Of a DNA stretch of 64,000 nucleotides, positions 52,878-62,131 are shown one piece after another; within the stretch, counting starts at the first letter, position 1, and the number at the start of each line of letters is the position of its first letter. The notes under the pieces are model-generated. The model saw only the letters and a list, made by a program, of their open reading frames with translations, had not been told where the DNA came from and made no database searches. The translations under genes were made by a program, and so were the position numbers. Origin of the DNA: Salisaeta longa DSM 21114 (lineage in GTDB: Bacteria > Bacteroidota > Rhodothermia > Rhodothermales > Salinibacteraceae); NCBI RefSeq assembly GCF_000419585.1, contig NZ_ATTH01000001.1:270005-334004 (forward strand). The letters run 5' to 3'.

Positions 52878-53684
52878 CTAGGACAACGTTTCCTGAAACA
52901 CGATCTTCGCAGTGTCGCCTTTGGAGATGCTCAGAAGCTCGGCGGCACTACCGCCGCGCACGGCGACCTCCAAGAAGCCGGAGCTGCCAAACAGCAGGAC
53001 GGGTTCGTTGGCGGCAACGTCGCCGTAGGTGCGGTGCAGCTGGTCGAGAATCGTGTTGCCCACGTAGCACTTCACAGCGGGCTGGCCATCGGCCGCATCT
53101 GGCGCCGCCGCGGCCAGCGTTTCGCGTCGGATGTTGGTGATGCAGTTGCCAAAGCGGTCGACATGCACCACCCAACCTTCAATGCTCTGCGCATCGCTCA
53201 TGGGAACGGCCCAGCGCAGCGGCTCTAGGGCGTCGATCGGCGTTCCCACGCTGGTAAGCGCGCGTCCCGCGTCGAGGTGCGCGGCCACCGGGGCAAAAAT
53301 GTCGCGTCCGTGAAAGGTGTCGCTCGGCGTTTCGGTGCGCCACACACCGGGCTTGTCGAGCGACACGATCGCGTCGGGTTCGCCGTCCATCACCAGTGGA
53401 AGGACGCCGTTGTCGGGGCCCACATAGTACGCGTCGTTGTAGCGCACCGCCACGGCCTTGCGGCGGGTGCCCACGCCCGGATCCACAACGACGAGGTGGA
53501 CGGTGCCGTCGCCAAAGTACGGACACGCCGTGCGCAGCGTAAAGGCGGCCTCCATTACGTCTTGCGGATCCACCTTGTGGGTCACGTCGACGAGGCGGGC
53601 CTGCGGATGGATGCCCAGAATCACGCCCTTCATGGCGGCCACATAGGCATCGCGCGTGCCAAAATCGGTAGTCAGGGTAATCAT
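52878..53684 (-). CDS. SAM hydrolase / SAM-hydroxide adenosyltransferase (DUF62 family)
   Basis: The 268-residue protein belongs to the fluorinase-like family that in most bacteria splits S-adenosylmethionine to adenosine and methionine using water. Conserved elements are LTTDFGTRDAYVAAMKGV at the N-terminus, DVTHKVDPQDV, VVVDPGVGTRRKAVAV, GPDNGVL and a C-terminal GWVVHVDRFGNCITNI. It lacks the chlorinase/fluorinase loop context, so halogenation is not suggested. The ATG at 53684 starts directly at the conserved N-terminus. It is divergent from the GbsR-type regulator. Confidence 0.88.
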   Translation of the reverse strand: MITLTTDFGTRDAYVAAMKGVILGIHPQARLVDVTHKVDPQDVMEAAFTLRTACPYFGDGTVHLVVVDPGVGTRRKAVAVRYNDAYYVGPDNGVLPLVMDGEPDAIVSLDKPGVWRTETPSDTFHGRDIFAPVAAHLDAGRALTSVGTPIDALEPLRWAVPMSDAQSIEGWVVHVDRFGNCITNIRRETLAAAAPDAADGQPAVKCYVGNTILDQLHRTYGDVAANEPVLLFGSSGFLEVAVRGGSAAELLSISKGDTAKIVFQETLS

Positions 53685-53872
53685 GCAGCGGATAAGCAGT
53701 CGAGAAGATACGGAGACGAAGGCACTGGCGATAGCCAACGTACAAAGCGCGCGCCTCGAATGACAACCCACCGGCCGGAACCACAGCCAAGGCGCAACGG
53801 AATAACTACGAACGATCACCTCCCCTGGAGTTGTTCGGTCGTGTGCTTCTCTCGTCTTTCCCGTACTGCGCT

Positions 53873-54493
53873 ATGTCCAACGCCGCTGCTCCTTCTACGC
53901 CCAATGGGGCGTCTCCGAGCCCACGGCACGCGAAGGTCGTGCAGCAATTTGTTGATTTTTGGGGAGAGATGGCGTCTACCTGGGGCATCAACCGCACGAT
54001 GGCGCAAATCCACGCGCTCTTGTACTGCGTGGAAAGGCCCCTCAACACCGACGATATCATGGAGCGCCTAGACATCAGCCGCGGCAACGCCAACATGAAC
54101 TTGCGGTCGCTTACCGACTGGGAGCTGGTCGAGAAGATTCGGATGGACGGGTCACGCAAGGACTACTACGTTGCGGAAAAAGACGTGTGGCAGATTACGG
54201 CGCGCATCATACGGGAGCGCGAGCAGCGCGAGCTGCGCCCGGTGCACGCCGCCCTCGACGATTGCACGCGCGCGCTGGTGCCGGAGCAGGCCTCACCGCA
54301 GGACCTCCCCGAGCCCGACCGTGTGCTGCATGCGCGCATCGAGAGCCTAAAGGAACTCATGGAGGTGTTTGAGGGCTTCTCTGAGGCGCTTCTGCCGCTC
54401 GTGCGGCGGCGCAACGAACCGGTGATTCGCCAGCTCATCGCCTTTGTGCGCACCATCGAAGCCACGGAGTTTTCTAATTCCAGCGGGGCCTGA
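53873..54493 (+). CDS. GbsR/MarR-family transcriptional regulator
   Basis: The 206-residue protein has an N-terminal winged helix (about 20-110): VVQQFVDFWGEMASTWGIN and ALLYCVERPLNTDDIMERL, then a recognition helix in SRGNANMNLRSLTDWELVEK, all typical of GbsR-like regulators. The C-terminal helical part (120-206) probably dimerises. GbsR controls osmoprotectant genes in Bacillus, but here the closest candidate targets are its own gene and the adjoining SAM hydrolase and NTF2-like genes. Its stop codon shares one base with the next start. Confidence 0.8.
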   Translation: MSNAAAPSTPNGASPSPRHAKVVQQFVDFWGEMASTWGINRTMAQIHALLYCVERPLNTDDIMERLDISRGNANMNLRSLTDWELVEKIRMDGSRKDYYVAEKDVWQITARIIREREQRELRPVHAALDDCTRALVPEQASPQDLPEPDRVLHARIESLKELMEVFEGFSEALLPLVRRRNEPVIRQLIAFVRTIEATEFSNSSGA

Positions 54494-54978
54494 TGGCAGA
54501 CCTACAACGCACGCCCGCCGACATCCCGAACGCCTTTGTAGCGGCCTGGAACGCACGCGACCCCCAAGCGATTGGTGCGCTTTTCGACGACGACGCCGAG
54601 TTTGTGAACGTGACGGGCCTCTGGTGGCATTCGCGCGCGGCTATTGAACAGGCGCATGCCTATGGCCTCCGGCAGATCTTTGATGCGTCGACGCTCACAT
54701 GTGTGGAAACGCGCGTAAAGCAGTTGGCAGACTCGGTGGCGGTGGTGCACGCCAAGCTGCGCCTTACGGGGCAAACGCCACCGCCGGGAACGGCCGCGCG
54801 CCCCGGCACGCGGCACACCGTGTTCACGTTTGTGGTGCATCGGGTGGCGGACGGCTGGCGCTGCGCGGCCGCGCACAACACCGACGTTGTGCCGGGCAGC
54901 GAAACCAATGTGGCCGTTCGGGGGGAGGGCCTAGAGCCGGTGAGCTACCAGACGCGCCCCAATGCCGAGCGGGCGTAG
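54493..54978 (+). CDS. SnoaL/NTF2-like (SgcJ/EcaC-type) protein
   Basis: The 161-residue protein has the cone-shaped NTF2-like fold pattern of SgcJ/EcaC-type proteins: FVAAWNARDPQAIGALFDDD, EFVNVTGLWWHSRAAI and then strands ending FTFVVHRVADGWRCAAAHNT. Members are enzymes or binding proteins of varied function, so none is assigned. It is tightly coupled to the regulator gene (TGATG overlap), which may mean shared regulation or that it senses a small ligand. The last 30 residues are not part of the fold. Confidence 0.75.
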   Translation: MADLQRTPADIPNAFVAAWNARDPQAIGALFDDDAEFVNVTGLWWHSRAAIEQAHAYGLRQIFDASTLTCVETRVKQLADSVAVVHAKLRLTGQTPPPGTAARPGTRHTVFTFVVHRVADGWRCAAAHNTDVVPGSETNVAVRGEGLEPVSYQTRPNAERA

Positions 54979-55115
54979 CGCACTAAGCGGCGTTTGAAAA
55001 ATTAGCGTGAGCGCGCGCCCGCGAGGGGTTCGCACACACAGCCCAAGCAACATGCGCGGCGCATGGTCGTTGGGGGGACGTCTCGCAACATATCCATGCA
55101 ACGGCCCTGCTAATT

Positions 55116-55814
55116 GTGCGCCTCGCTGTCATCTCGGATATTCACTCGAACCTCGAAGCCCTCACCAAAGCCCTCGATGCCATCGAGCAGGCGGGCGTAG
55201 ATGCGATCTACTGCCTTGGGGATATTGTGGGCTACGGGGCCGATCCGGCAGCGTGCGTCGAGCTGGTGCGCACACGGTGTGCGGGCGCGGTGGCCGGAAA
55301 TCACGATCAGGCCTTGGTGGAAAACGAGGGCGCCTGGCTGCCGTCCGACGCGCAGGCCGCGATCCAGCACAACCGCGACGCCCTCTCGCCCGACGCCATT
55401 GCGTATCTTGGCGCGCTGCCCCTGTCACGCACCGTCGAAAATTGCACGTTGGTGCACGCCACGCCCGACGAGCCCCGCGCCTGGAAGCGTCTCACGGCGT
55501 ATCCGGCAGCACAGGCCCAGTTTGAGCACTTCGACACCGACGTGTGCTTTATCGGACACACGCACGTGCCGGCAGTGATGGCCAACCGGCTGGGCGTGCT
55601 GCAGCCGCGGCCCGGCCACCGCTTCTTAATTAACGTGGGCAGCGTGGGCCAGCCCCGCGACCATAACCCACGGCTTTCGTTTGCGCTGTTCGATACGGAG
55701 ACGTTCCAGCATCAAACGGTGCGGCTGCGATACGATGTGGATGCCGCGGCTGCGAAGATTAAAGCGGCCGGACTTCCCCACAGCCTTGCGCGACGCCTCT
55801 TTGAGGGTACGTAA
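55116..55814 (+). CDS. YfcE-like metallophosphoesterase
   Basis: The 232-residue protein is a calcineurin-like phosphoesterase with the dinuclear metal motifs: AVISDIHSNLEAL (Asp and His), CLGDIVGYGADP, VAGNHDQAL, VHATPDE and FIGHTHVPAV. The C-terminus, NVGSVGQPRDHNPRLSFAL, is typical of the YfcE/MJ0936 group, small cytosolic phosphodiesterases. It starts with GTG at 55116; the preceding region has no better start. It is followed by a bidirectional terminator. Substrate is unknown. Confidence 0.85.
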   Translation: MRLAVISDIHSNLEALTKALDAIEQAGVDAIYCLGDIVGYGADPAACVELVRTRCAGAVAGNHDQALVENEGAWLPSDAQAAIQHNRDALSPDAIAYLGALPLSRTVENCTLVHATPDEPRAWKRLTAYPAAQAQFEHFDTDVCFIGHTHVPAVMANRLGVLQPRPGHRFLINVGSVGQPRDHNPRLSFALFDTETFQHQTVRLRYDVDAAAAKIKAAGLPHSLARRLFEGT

Positions 55815-55849
55815 CGCCGAAGGTGCACGTGTCAGCCCCAAAGGCAAAA

Positions 55850-55872
55850 GCCGCTCGAGGGAGCGGCCTTTA
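55850..55872. terminator. Bidirectional terminator between phosphoesterase and rho
   Basis: GCCGCTC-GAGG-GAGCGGC forms a 7-bp stem. It is flanked by AAAA on the left and CTTTA on the right, so it can serve both converging genes. Confidence 0.75.
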
Positions 55873-55898
55873 CCCAACAAGCAGTAAATGCCTGCCCG

Positions 55899-57011
55899 CT
55901 ACTCCGGCACGAGCTCGTTGAGCAGGTGGGCGTTGGTTGGGCTGTTGCGCAGGTGGCGCAGCAACGCCTCCATAGCCTGTGTGGGCGGCCGGGAGTTGAG
56001 GGCCCGAAACAGCTGATTGTGCTTCTGCAGGCGAATGTCGTTCAGGAGCCGCTCCTCGTTGCGCGTTCCGCTTTCGCGGAGGTTGACCGCCGGGTAGATG
56101 CGCTTGTCAGCCATCTCGCGGTCGAGCACGATCTCGGCATTGCCGGTGCCCTTGAACTCCTCAAAGATCACATCGTCCATGCGGCTGCCGGTCTCCACAA
56201 GCGCCGTGGCGATGATGGTAAGCGACCCGCCGTTCTCGATGTTGCGCGCGGCGCCAAAGATCTGACGTGGAACTTTTAGGGCTTTCGCATCGAGGCCGCC
56301 CGAAAGCGTGCGCCCGCTGCCGTCCACGTACAGGTTGAACGTGCGCCCCAGGCGCGTCAGCGAGTCGAGCAGCATCACTACGTCCTTTCCGGTTTCCACA
56401 AGCCGCTTGGCGTGCTCTAGGGCAAGCACCGAAACGCGCACGTGGTTGTCCTCGCCGCGGTCGTTCGAAGAGGCAAAGACCTGGGCATTGGTCGAGCGCC
56501 GGAAGTCGGTTACCTCCTCAGGCCGCTCGTCCACGAGGAGCGTGACGAGTTCTACCTCGGGGTGGTTTTGGGAAACGCCGGCCGCGATTTGCTTCAGCAA
56601 GACGGTTTTACCGGCGCGCGGCGGCGCAACGATGAGGGCCCGCTGCCCCTTGCCCAGCGGCGTGGCGAGGTCCAAGACGCGCATCGAGATGTCGTCGGGC
56701 CCGGTGATGAGATTGAGCTTCTCGTCCGGGTAGATGATGGCGCCGTTGTCAAAGTCTTTGACCTGTGCCCATTCCTTGGGGGGCATGCCCATCACTTCAT
56801 CGATCCAGCCCACCTGCATCCCGCCTTTGCGTCCGGGCTTGAGGGTGCCCTCAATCACAACGCCATCCCGAAGGTTGAACTTCCGGATGAGGGGCGGGGG
56901 CATGAACGGGTCGTCGTCGTCCTTGGGAAGGGCGGGATGCAGCTCCCGCATGAAGCCGTACTTCTTCTCCCCAATGAGTTCGAGCATTCTGCGAAACGGT
57001 GGTTTTGACAT
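55899..57011 (-). CDS. rho: Transcription termination factor Rho (short form)
   Basis: Rho is the hexameric RNA helicase that ends transcription. The 370-residue protein has the cold-shock-like RNA-binding domain ([35 protein letters not shown]) directly at the N-terminus and lacks the helical Rho_N domain of E. coli. The ATPase core follows: Walker [17 protein letters not shown] near 129, [27 protein letters not shown] and the Q/R loop [12 protein letters not shown]. It ends [20 protein letters not shown] 530-base leader precedes it, which may hold regulatory sequence since Rho often controls itself. Confidence 0.94.
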   Translation of the reverse strand: MSKPPFRRMLELIGEKKYGFMRELHPALPKDDDDPFMPPPLIRKFNLRDGVVIEGTLKPGRKGGMQVGWIDEVMGMPPKEWAQVKDFDNGAIIYPDEKLNLITGPDDISMRVLDLATPLGKGQRALIVAPPRAGKTVLLKQIAAGVSQNHPEVELVTLLVDERPEEVTDFRRSTNAQVFASSNDRGEDNHVRVSVLALEHAKRLVETGKDVVMLLDSLTRLGRTFNLYVDGSGRTLSGGLDAKALKVPRQIFGAARNIENGGSLTIIATALVETGSRMDDVIFEEFKGTGNAEIVLDREMADKRIYPAVNLRESGTRNEERLLNDIRLQKHNQLFRALNSRPPTQAMEALLRHLRNSPTNAHLLNELVPE

Positions 57012-57541
57012 GGGTGATTGGTGCGTAAGTGAGTACGTGGTGGGCTCAACGTAGCACGGTAACCCGGCACGTTAGAAGCCGTCGAATACGGATGATGGAA
57101 CGTATGGGACGTTAGGCAGCCGCTGTGCGGTGGTCTCTGCCGAGCGATGCTACGGGGCGCCGTTCAGCGGAGCGCGCGGGCCTGCGAAAGCCACGAAACA
57201 AGGCGGTTGGTAGGGTGTGAGCGGCAGACGAGCCGCGAGCATTAAGCACAGAGCGTGCGTGATAAACGGTTGAGGTACGACGTAGGTGATGCGAGGTCTG
57301 ACCATCTGCAAACGCCGGAGCAGATGCGCAAGCTGCGCCCCCGATGGTGCAAACGTTGGGTCGCTGCACAACGGTTGATGATGCGCGTTCACGTGAACGC
57401 TGTGCATCGCAAACAACCAGCACGCACGAGGACGTACAACGAACGCGCGGAGGTGCGCAGGCAGACAGGATGACAAGTCTACTACTACGGAACGCCCGGT
57501 ATATTTGATGGTTTCCCGCACTGCTTTTTAAGAACGTGCAA
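57012..57541. other. Intergenic region between divergent rho and hydrolase genes
   Basis: About 530 bases without a believable coding frame. It holds a perfect 16-bp palindrome, GCGTTCACGTGAACGC, at 57385-57400, flanked by GATGC and GCATC. Nothing else is recognised. Rho and hydrolase promoters must lie here. Confidence 0.45.
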
Positions 57542-58372
57542 ATGACGTCGCAGGTACGCTCCTCAGTCTTTTCTTTGTCTGTGAATCACCCCGATTTGAC
57601 CCCCCACGATTTGCACCTGGAGACGCACGGTCCGGAAGCGGCGCCCCGGCTGTTGCTGCTGCACGGATGGGGCAGTGCATCGACCCACATGCGCCCGCTG
57701 GCCCGCGCCCTCTCCGATACGTATCGCACGTACACCGTCGATCTGCCGGGCCATGGGGCTTCGCCGCCCCCGCCCACGCCGTGGGGCGTCCCCGAGCACG
57801 CGGCGCTGCTGCACATGCTGATCGACGACGTCATTGGCGCGCCGGTAACAATCATTGGGCACTCCAACGGCGGCCGCCTGGGCCTGTACCTGGCAAGCAC
57901 GCCCGAAACGGCCGATGCCGTTGCGCGGCTCGTGCTCATCAGCCCGTCGGGCATGACGCCCAACCGCTCGTGGGACTACTACGCGCGGAAGTACGCGGCC
58001 CGGGCGCTGAAGGCTCCACTGCGGATGCTGCCCGCGGCGGCACGGGCGCCCGCGGAGGATTTTCTGCGGCACTCGCTGCTGTGGAAGGCGCTCGGCTCCT
58101 CCGACTACAATGCCCTCTCGGGCGTGATGCGCGACACGTTCGTTAAAACCGTGACGCACCACCTGGATGGTCCGGTGCATCGCATCACCGCCCCCACCCT
58201 CATCTTTTGGGGAACGCACGATACGGCCATCAGCCGCGACCAGATGGCGCGCCTCGAAGCGGCCATCCCCGACGCGGGCTTGGTCGAGCTGGAGGGCGCC
58301 GGGCACTACGGGCAGCTGGATCAGCTTGAAACCGTCGCGGCGGCGACCCGATACTTTCTGGAGCATTCGTAA
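57542..58372 (+). CDS. Alpha/beta hydrolase
   Basis: The 276-residue protein has the alpha/beta hydrolase triad: nucleophile Ser in IIGHSNGGRLG, acid Asp in FWGTHDTAIS, and His in EGAGHYGQLDQ. The oxyanion region is LLLHGWGSASTH and a DLPGHGAS segment follows. It resembles small-ester hydrolases or C-C bond hydrolases, but the substrate is unknown. ATG 57542 is chosen over GTG 57536. It is followed by the membrane Mur ligase gene 26 bases later, so the two may be cotranscribed. Confidence 0.85.
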   Translation: MTSQVRSSVFSLSVNHPDLTPHDLHLETHGPEAAPRLLLLHGWGSASTHMRPLARALSDTYRTYTVDLPGHGASPPPPTPWGVPEHAALLHMLIDDVIGAPVTIIGHSNGGRLGLYLASTPETADAVARLVLISPSGMTPNRSWDYYARKYAARALKAPLRMLPAAARAPAEDFLRHSLLWKALGSSDYNALSGVMRDTFVKTVTHHLDGPVHRITAPTLIFWGTHDTAISRDQMARLEAAIPDAGLVELEGAGHYGQLDQLETVAAATRYFLEHS

Positions 58373-58398
58373 CCCTGGGCCTCCTGCCTCTTTCGTCT

Positions 58399-60027
58399 AT
58401 GGCCGTTTTGGTTGGACTCGCTGCTGCCTGCGCTGTTGGATTTGCCGGATGGCGCATCTGGCGCCGCACGCGCTTCTTTCTGCATATTTTTCAGCTGGAG
58501 ACCTACAAACCGGATCGCTACGGGCGATGGCTGAAGACCCACGTGCGGGATGCGGTGATCCGGCGCTCGCATGGGGCCGGGGCGGTGGTGCTCGGCGCGG
58601 GCCTCGGGCTCTTGGAAGGCGGCGCGCTGGGGGGGGCGGCGGCGCTGCTGGTGGCCTGGGCGGGCGTCTTCATCTCCTCAAAACGCTACCGCAGCGATCA
58701 GGAGAAGAAGCCGCTGGCGTTTACGGCGCGCATGACCCGCTTGGCCGTTACGGCGGTCCTGCTTGCGGTGTTGCTTGTGGGGGGCGGGGCATTCCTCGCC
58801 GCTACGGCCGACACCGTGCGTGGTGTCTGCTGGCTGCTCGGCGGGCTGTACCTGGCCGATGTGGGCGCGCCGGTGTGGGTAGCGCTTGCGGCGTTTCTGA
58901 TGCAGCCGGTGGAGACGGCCATCCACAACGGATTTAAGCGCCAGGCGCGGCAGCGCCTCGCCGCCCGCCCCGATCTGACCGTGATCGGCATTACGGGCTC
59001 GTATGGCAAGACGAGCACCAAATTCATCGTGGCCGAGCTGCTTCGCCAGAAGTACAACGTCCTCGCCACGCCGAGCTCCTACAACACCCCGATGGGCGTA
59101 TGCCTGGTCGTCAACGAGAAGCTGAAGCCGGAGCATCAGGTGCTGGTGCTGGAAATGGGCATCCGCTATCCTGGCGACATCAAGGAGCTGTGCGACATTG
59201 CCACGCCCGACCTGGCGGTGGTTACCACTGTAGGCGTGGCGCACCTCGAAACGATGGGCAGTATCGAAAACATCGCCCAGGAGAAGGGGTCGATCCTGGA
59301 GCATGCGGCACCCGGCGCCCCGGCGGTGCTAAACGTGGACAACGCGCACGTAGCCGCGATGGAAGCGCGTGCCCGGGGGCCGATTTGGCGCGCCTCGGTA
59401 GACGACAACCCCAAGGCCGATCTCACGGCGCACGACATCCGCTACGACACCACCGGCTGCACGTTTACGGCCCGCGACGACACCGGCACCGAGGTCACCA
59501 TCCGCTCGAAGCTGCTGGGGCGTCACAACATCCAAAATCTGCTGTTGGGGCTGGCCGTGGGCCGCGCCATGGGCCTGCGGCTGCGGCAGATGGCCCACGC
59601 GGTGCGACGCATCGAGCCGGTGGAGCACCGGCTGCAGCTCCGCCAAAACGGCGACATCACGATCATCGACGATGCGTTCAATTCTAACCCCATCGGTGCT
59701 CGCAATGCCGTCGAGATCCTATCGCAGATGGGCGACGGGCGGCGCATCATGGTCACGCCCGGCATGGTTGAGCTGGGCGATCGGGCGTGGGAGGAGAACA
59801 AGGCCCTGGGCGTGCATATCGCCGAGCATGCCATCGACCGGGTGGTGCTCATTGGCGAAGAGCAAACCGCCGCATTGCAGGCGGGCCTGCGCGCGGCCCA
59901 TTTCCCGAGTGAGCAGGTAGCGGTCTACGATTCGCTGTTCGAGGCGCAGGAGGCACTGCAGGCATACCTGCAGCCCGGCGACGTCGTCCTCTACGAAAAC
60001 GACCTGCCCGACCAGTACAGCACCTGA
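58399..60027 (+). CDS. Membrane-anchored Mur ligase family protein (MurF-like)
   Basis: The 542-residue protein carries a Mur ligase domain: P-loop IGITGSYGKTSTKF near 196, SSYNTPMGVCLVVNEKL, EMGIRYPGDI, GVAHLETMGSIENIAQEKG, a C-terminal Mur domain (GRHNIQNLLLGLAVG) and DDAFNSNPIGA. The order and residues resemble MurF, which adds D-Ala-D-Ala to the cell-wall precursor. Residues 1-190 are not MurF-like; they have three or four hydrophobic helices (for example AVTAVLLAVLLVGGGAFLAA). The N-terminal substrate-binding MurF domain seems missing, so it may add an amino acid to another lipid or wall polymer. Confidence 0.8.
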   Translation: MAVLVGLAAACAVGFAGWRIWRRTRFFLHIFQLETYKPDRYGRWLKTHVRDAVIRRSHGAGAVVLGAGLGLLEGGALGGAAALLVAWAGVFISSKRYRSDQEKKPLAFTARMTRLAVTAVLLAVLLVGGGAFLAATADTVRGVCWLLGGLYLADVGAPVWVALAAFLMQPVETAIHNGFKRQARQRLAARPDLTVIGITGSYGKTSTKFIVAELLRQKYNVLATPSSYNTPMGVCLVVNEKLKPEHQVLVLEMGIRYPGDIKELCDIATPDLAVVTTVGVAHLETMGSIENIAQEKGSILEHAAPGAPAVLNVDNAHVAAMEARARGPIWRASVDDNPKADLTAHDIRYDTTGCTFTARDDTGTEVTIRSKLLGRHNIQNLLLGLAVGRAMGLRLRQMAHAVRRIEPVEHRLQLRQNGDITIIDDAFNSNPIGARNAVEILSQMGDGRRIMVTPGMVELGDRAWEENKALGVHIAEHAIDRVVLIGEEQTAALQAGLRAAHFPSEQVAVYDSLFEAQEALQAYLQPGDVVLYENDLPDQYST

Positions 60028-60041
60028 TGGGGCACGAGGGC

Positions 60042-61358
60042 TCAATGCACGCGCTTGAGGGCGCGGCGCTGGGCCTTCAACGTGGCATCGAGCGTGTCCT
60101 CGTCGTGGAGAGCGCCAAAGAAGTACGCTTCGAACTGCGAGGGCGCCAGGTACACGCCTTCTTCGAGCATGGCGTGGAAGTAGTCCGCGTAGCGTTCGGT
60201 ATCGCAGGCCTTGGCGTCGTCTAGGTCGGTCACCGTGCGTTCGGTGAAGAACAAGCAGCCCATGGCGCCGACCTGCGTGGTGTAATACGACAGGCCGAGG
60301 GCGTCCAGGTTGTGGCGCGTGCCGCGGGCGAGGGCCTCAGCGTAATCTTCGAGCTGGTCGTAGAGCGTGTCGCGCCGGTCATGAATCTTTTGGAGCACCG
60401 TGTAGCCCGCGTGCATCGCCAGCGGGTTGCCGCTAAGCGTGCCGGCCTGGTACACCGGACCCTCGGGCGACACGTGGTCCATGACGGCTTGCTTGCCGCC
60501 GTACGCGCCCACGGGCAGTCCGCCGCCAATAATTTTGCCCAGGGTGGTAAGGTCGGGAATGACGCCGTAGCGTTCCTGCGCGCCGCCGGGGGCCACGCGA
60601 AAGCCCGTCATCACCTCGTCAAAGATCAAGAGGGCGTCGTGATGGTCGCACAGCCGCCGCAAGCCCTCCAAGAAGCCGGGTTCGGGCGGGATGCAGCCCA
60701 TGTTGCCGGCAATGGGCTCCACGATGATGCAGGCCACTTCGCCTGCATGGGCCTCCAGGAGTTGTTCGACGTGGTCGAGGTCGTTGTAGCGGGCCAGGAG
60801 GGTGTCTTTGGCATTGCCCTCGGTTACGCCGGGCGAATCGGGCGTGCCGTGGGTGAGCGGCCCGCTGCCGGCACCGATAAGGAAAAAGTCGCCGTGGCCG
60901 TGGTAGTTGCCGGCGAACTTGATGATTTTGTCGCGCCCGGTGTAGCCGCGCGCCACGCGGGCCGCGCTCATCGTGGCCTCGGTGCCCGAGTTCACCATGC
61001 GCACTTTGTCAATCGAGGGGACCAGGTCGACGACCAGTTCGGCAACGTCGATTTCGATGGATGTGGGGGCGCCGTAGGAGGTGGAGCGCGTTGCGGCGTC
61101 TTGCACCGCCGCAACCGTATCGGGGTCGGCGTGGCCAAACAGCATGGGGCCCCACGAGCCCACGTAGTCGATGTAGGTGTTGCCGTCTACGTCAGTAAGC
61201 GTGGTGCCCTGGGCATCCTGAATGAACAGCGGCGTGCCGCCAACGCTCTTGAAGGCGCGCGCCGGAGAGTTGACGCCGCCCGGGATGGTGTGGCGGGCCT
61301 TCGCGTAGAGGGCTTCGCTGGTGCGAATGTCGAGGGCAGGAGAAGCTACGTCGTCCAT
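60042..61358 (-). CDS. hemL: Glutamate-1-semialdehyde 2,1-aminomutase
   Basis: It converts glutamate-1-semialdehyde to 5-aminolevulinate for haem. The 438-residue PLP enzyme has IPGGVNSPARAFKSVGG near the N-terminus, DYVGSWGPMLFGHADP, MVNSGTEATMSAARVARG, LIFDEVMTGFRVAPGG and TLGKIIGGGLPVGAYGG with the PLP-binding Lys. ATG 61358 is preferred over TTG 61361. It is last of three minus-strand genes with a methyltransferase and hemH, so they probably form a haem-related transcript. Confidence 0.95.
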   Translation of the reverse strand: MDDVASPALDIRTSEALYAKARHTIPGGVNSPARAFKSVGGTPLFIQDAQGTTLTDVDGNTYIDYVGSWGPMLFGHADPDTVAAVQDAATRSTSYGAPTSIEIDVAELVVDLVPSIDKVRMVNSGTEATMSAARVARGYTGRDKIIKFAGNYHGHGDFFLIGAGSGPLTHGTPDSPGVTEGNAKDTLLARYNDLDHVEQLLEAHAGEVACIIVEPIAGNMGCIPPEPGFLEGLRRLCDHHDALLIFDEVMTGFRVAPGGAQERYGVIPDLTTLGKIIGGGLPVGAYGGKQAVMDHVSPEGPVYQAGTLSGNPLAMHAGYTVLQKIHDRRDTLYDQLEDYAEALARGTRHNLDALGLSYYTTQVGAMGCLFFTERTVTDLDDAKACDTERYADYFHAMLEEGVYLAPSQFEAYFFGALHDEDTLDATLKAQRRALKRVH

Positions 61359-61512
61359 CAAAGGCGGGTCGGTTGTTCGGGGGGAAGCGCCGGTATAGAA
61401 AACACCACCGGCGCACCGGATGATTCCGGAAGCAGACGGGGGAAGCCCGGTATTACGCGCGGTTCACGAAGCGGAGCGCATTGCATCATGCCCAGGCGCC
61501 GCGCCACAGCCG

Positions 61513-62112
61513 CTACTGCGGATCGAGGCAGCGGAAGATCATGCGCACACGCGGCCCGCGCGGGGTGTCGGTCGCAAGCGTAGGCGCAGAGGCCTCGGCC
61601 AGCCCAGCCGCAACACGGGCTTCATTCAGCGCGTCGATGGTAAGTGCCGGATCCGCGGGCGTTTCGGAAGGCGCGCCGTCGCCCTGCGTCTGCAGCTCGG
61701 TGGCAACGTCAGCGGGCGCCGCAGGCAGGTCGAGGTAGCACCAGCCGCCGGGCTTAAGGACGCGCCGCGCCGTCTGCAGCACCGTAGCGAGCGTTTCGGG
61801 ACCGGAGACGTAGCGCTCGGCGACCGGCAGCACCACCCAGTCGAAGGTGGCCTCCGGCAGGTCGGGTGCCGCGGCGGTCGCGTGGCGCACGCAGCGTGCG
61901 GCGGTCGCGTCGTCAACCAGCTCCGCAACAACCGCGCGCGTCGCTTCTGCAGCTTCGGGGGTTGCGGCGCAGGCGTGCAGCGGAAAGCCCAGGCGCAAGA
62001 GCGCCTCGGTGTGCGTGCCGGTGCCGCTGCCTATCTCCAGGATGGTGCTTTGCGGCGGCACCGCGGCGAGGGTACGCAGGAGATGGTCGGAGAGCGTTTG
62101 GGTGGCAGCCAT
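61513..62112 (-). CDS. SAM-dependent methyltransferase (class I)
   Basis: The 199-residue protein has SAM motif I ILEIGSGTGTHTEAL near 24-38, and a motif IV-like WVVLPVAERYVSGPE. A later LKPGGWCYLDLPA gives motif post-I, all as in class I methyltransferases. Substrate is unknown. It lies 19 bases after hemH and precedes hemL, so a link to tetrapyrrole or quinone metabolism is possible, but there is no specific evidence. Confidence 0.8.
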   Translation of the reverse strand: MAATQTLSDHLLRTLAAVPPQSTILEIGSGTGTHTEALLRLGFPLHACAATPEAAEATRAVVAELVDDATAARCVRHATAAAPDLPEATFDWVVLPVAERYVSGPETLATVLQTARRVLKPGGWCYLDLPAAPADVATELQTQGDGAPSETPADPALTIDALNEARVAAGLAEASAPTLATDTPRGPRVRMIFRCLDPQ

Positions 62113-62131
62113 GGGCCAGGTGCGGGTTCAC

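Noticed and set aside
52878-53684. A fluorinase or chlorinase
   Set aside because: The family is shared with SAM hydrolases, which are by far the commonest, and no halogenase-type context or organofluorine genes are present.
57150-57521. Small minus-strand frame of 123 codons in the rho-hydrolase intergenic region
   Set aside because: No similarity or membrane pattern is visible, and composition resembles non-coding DNA.
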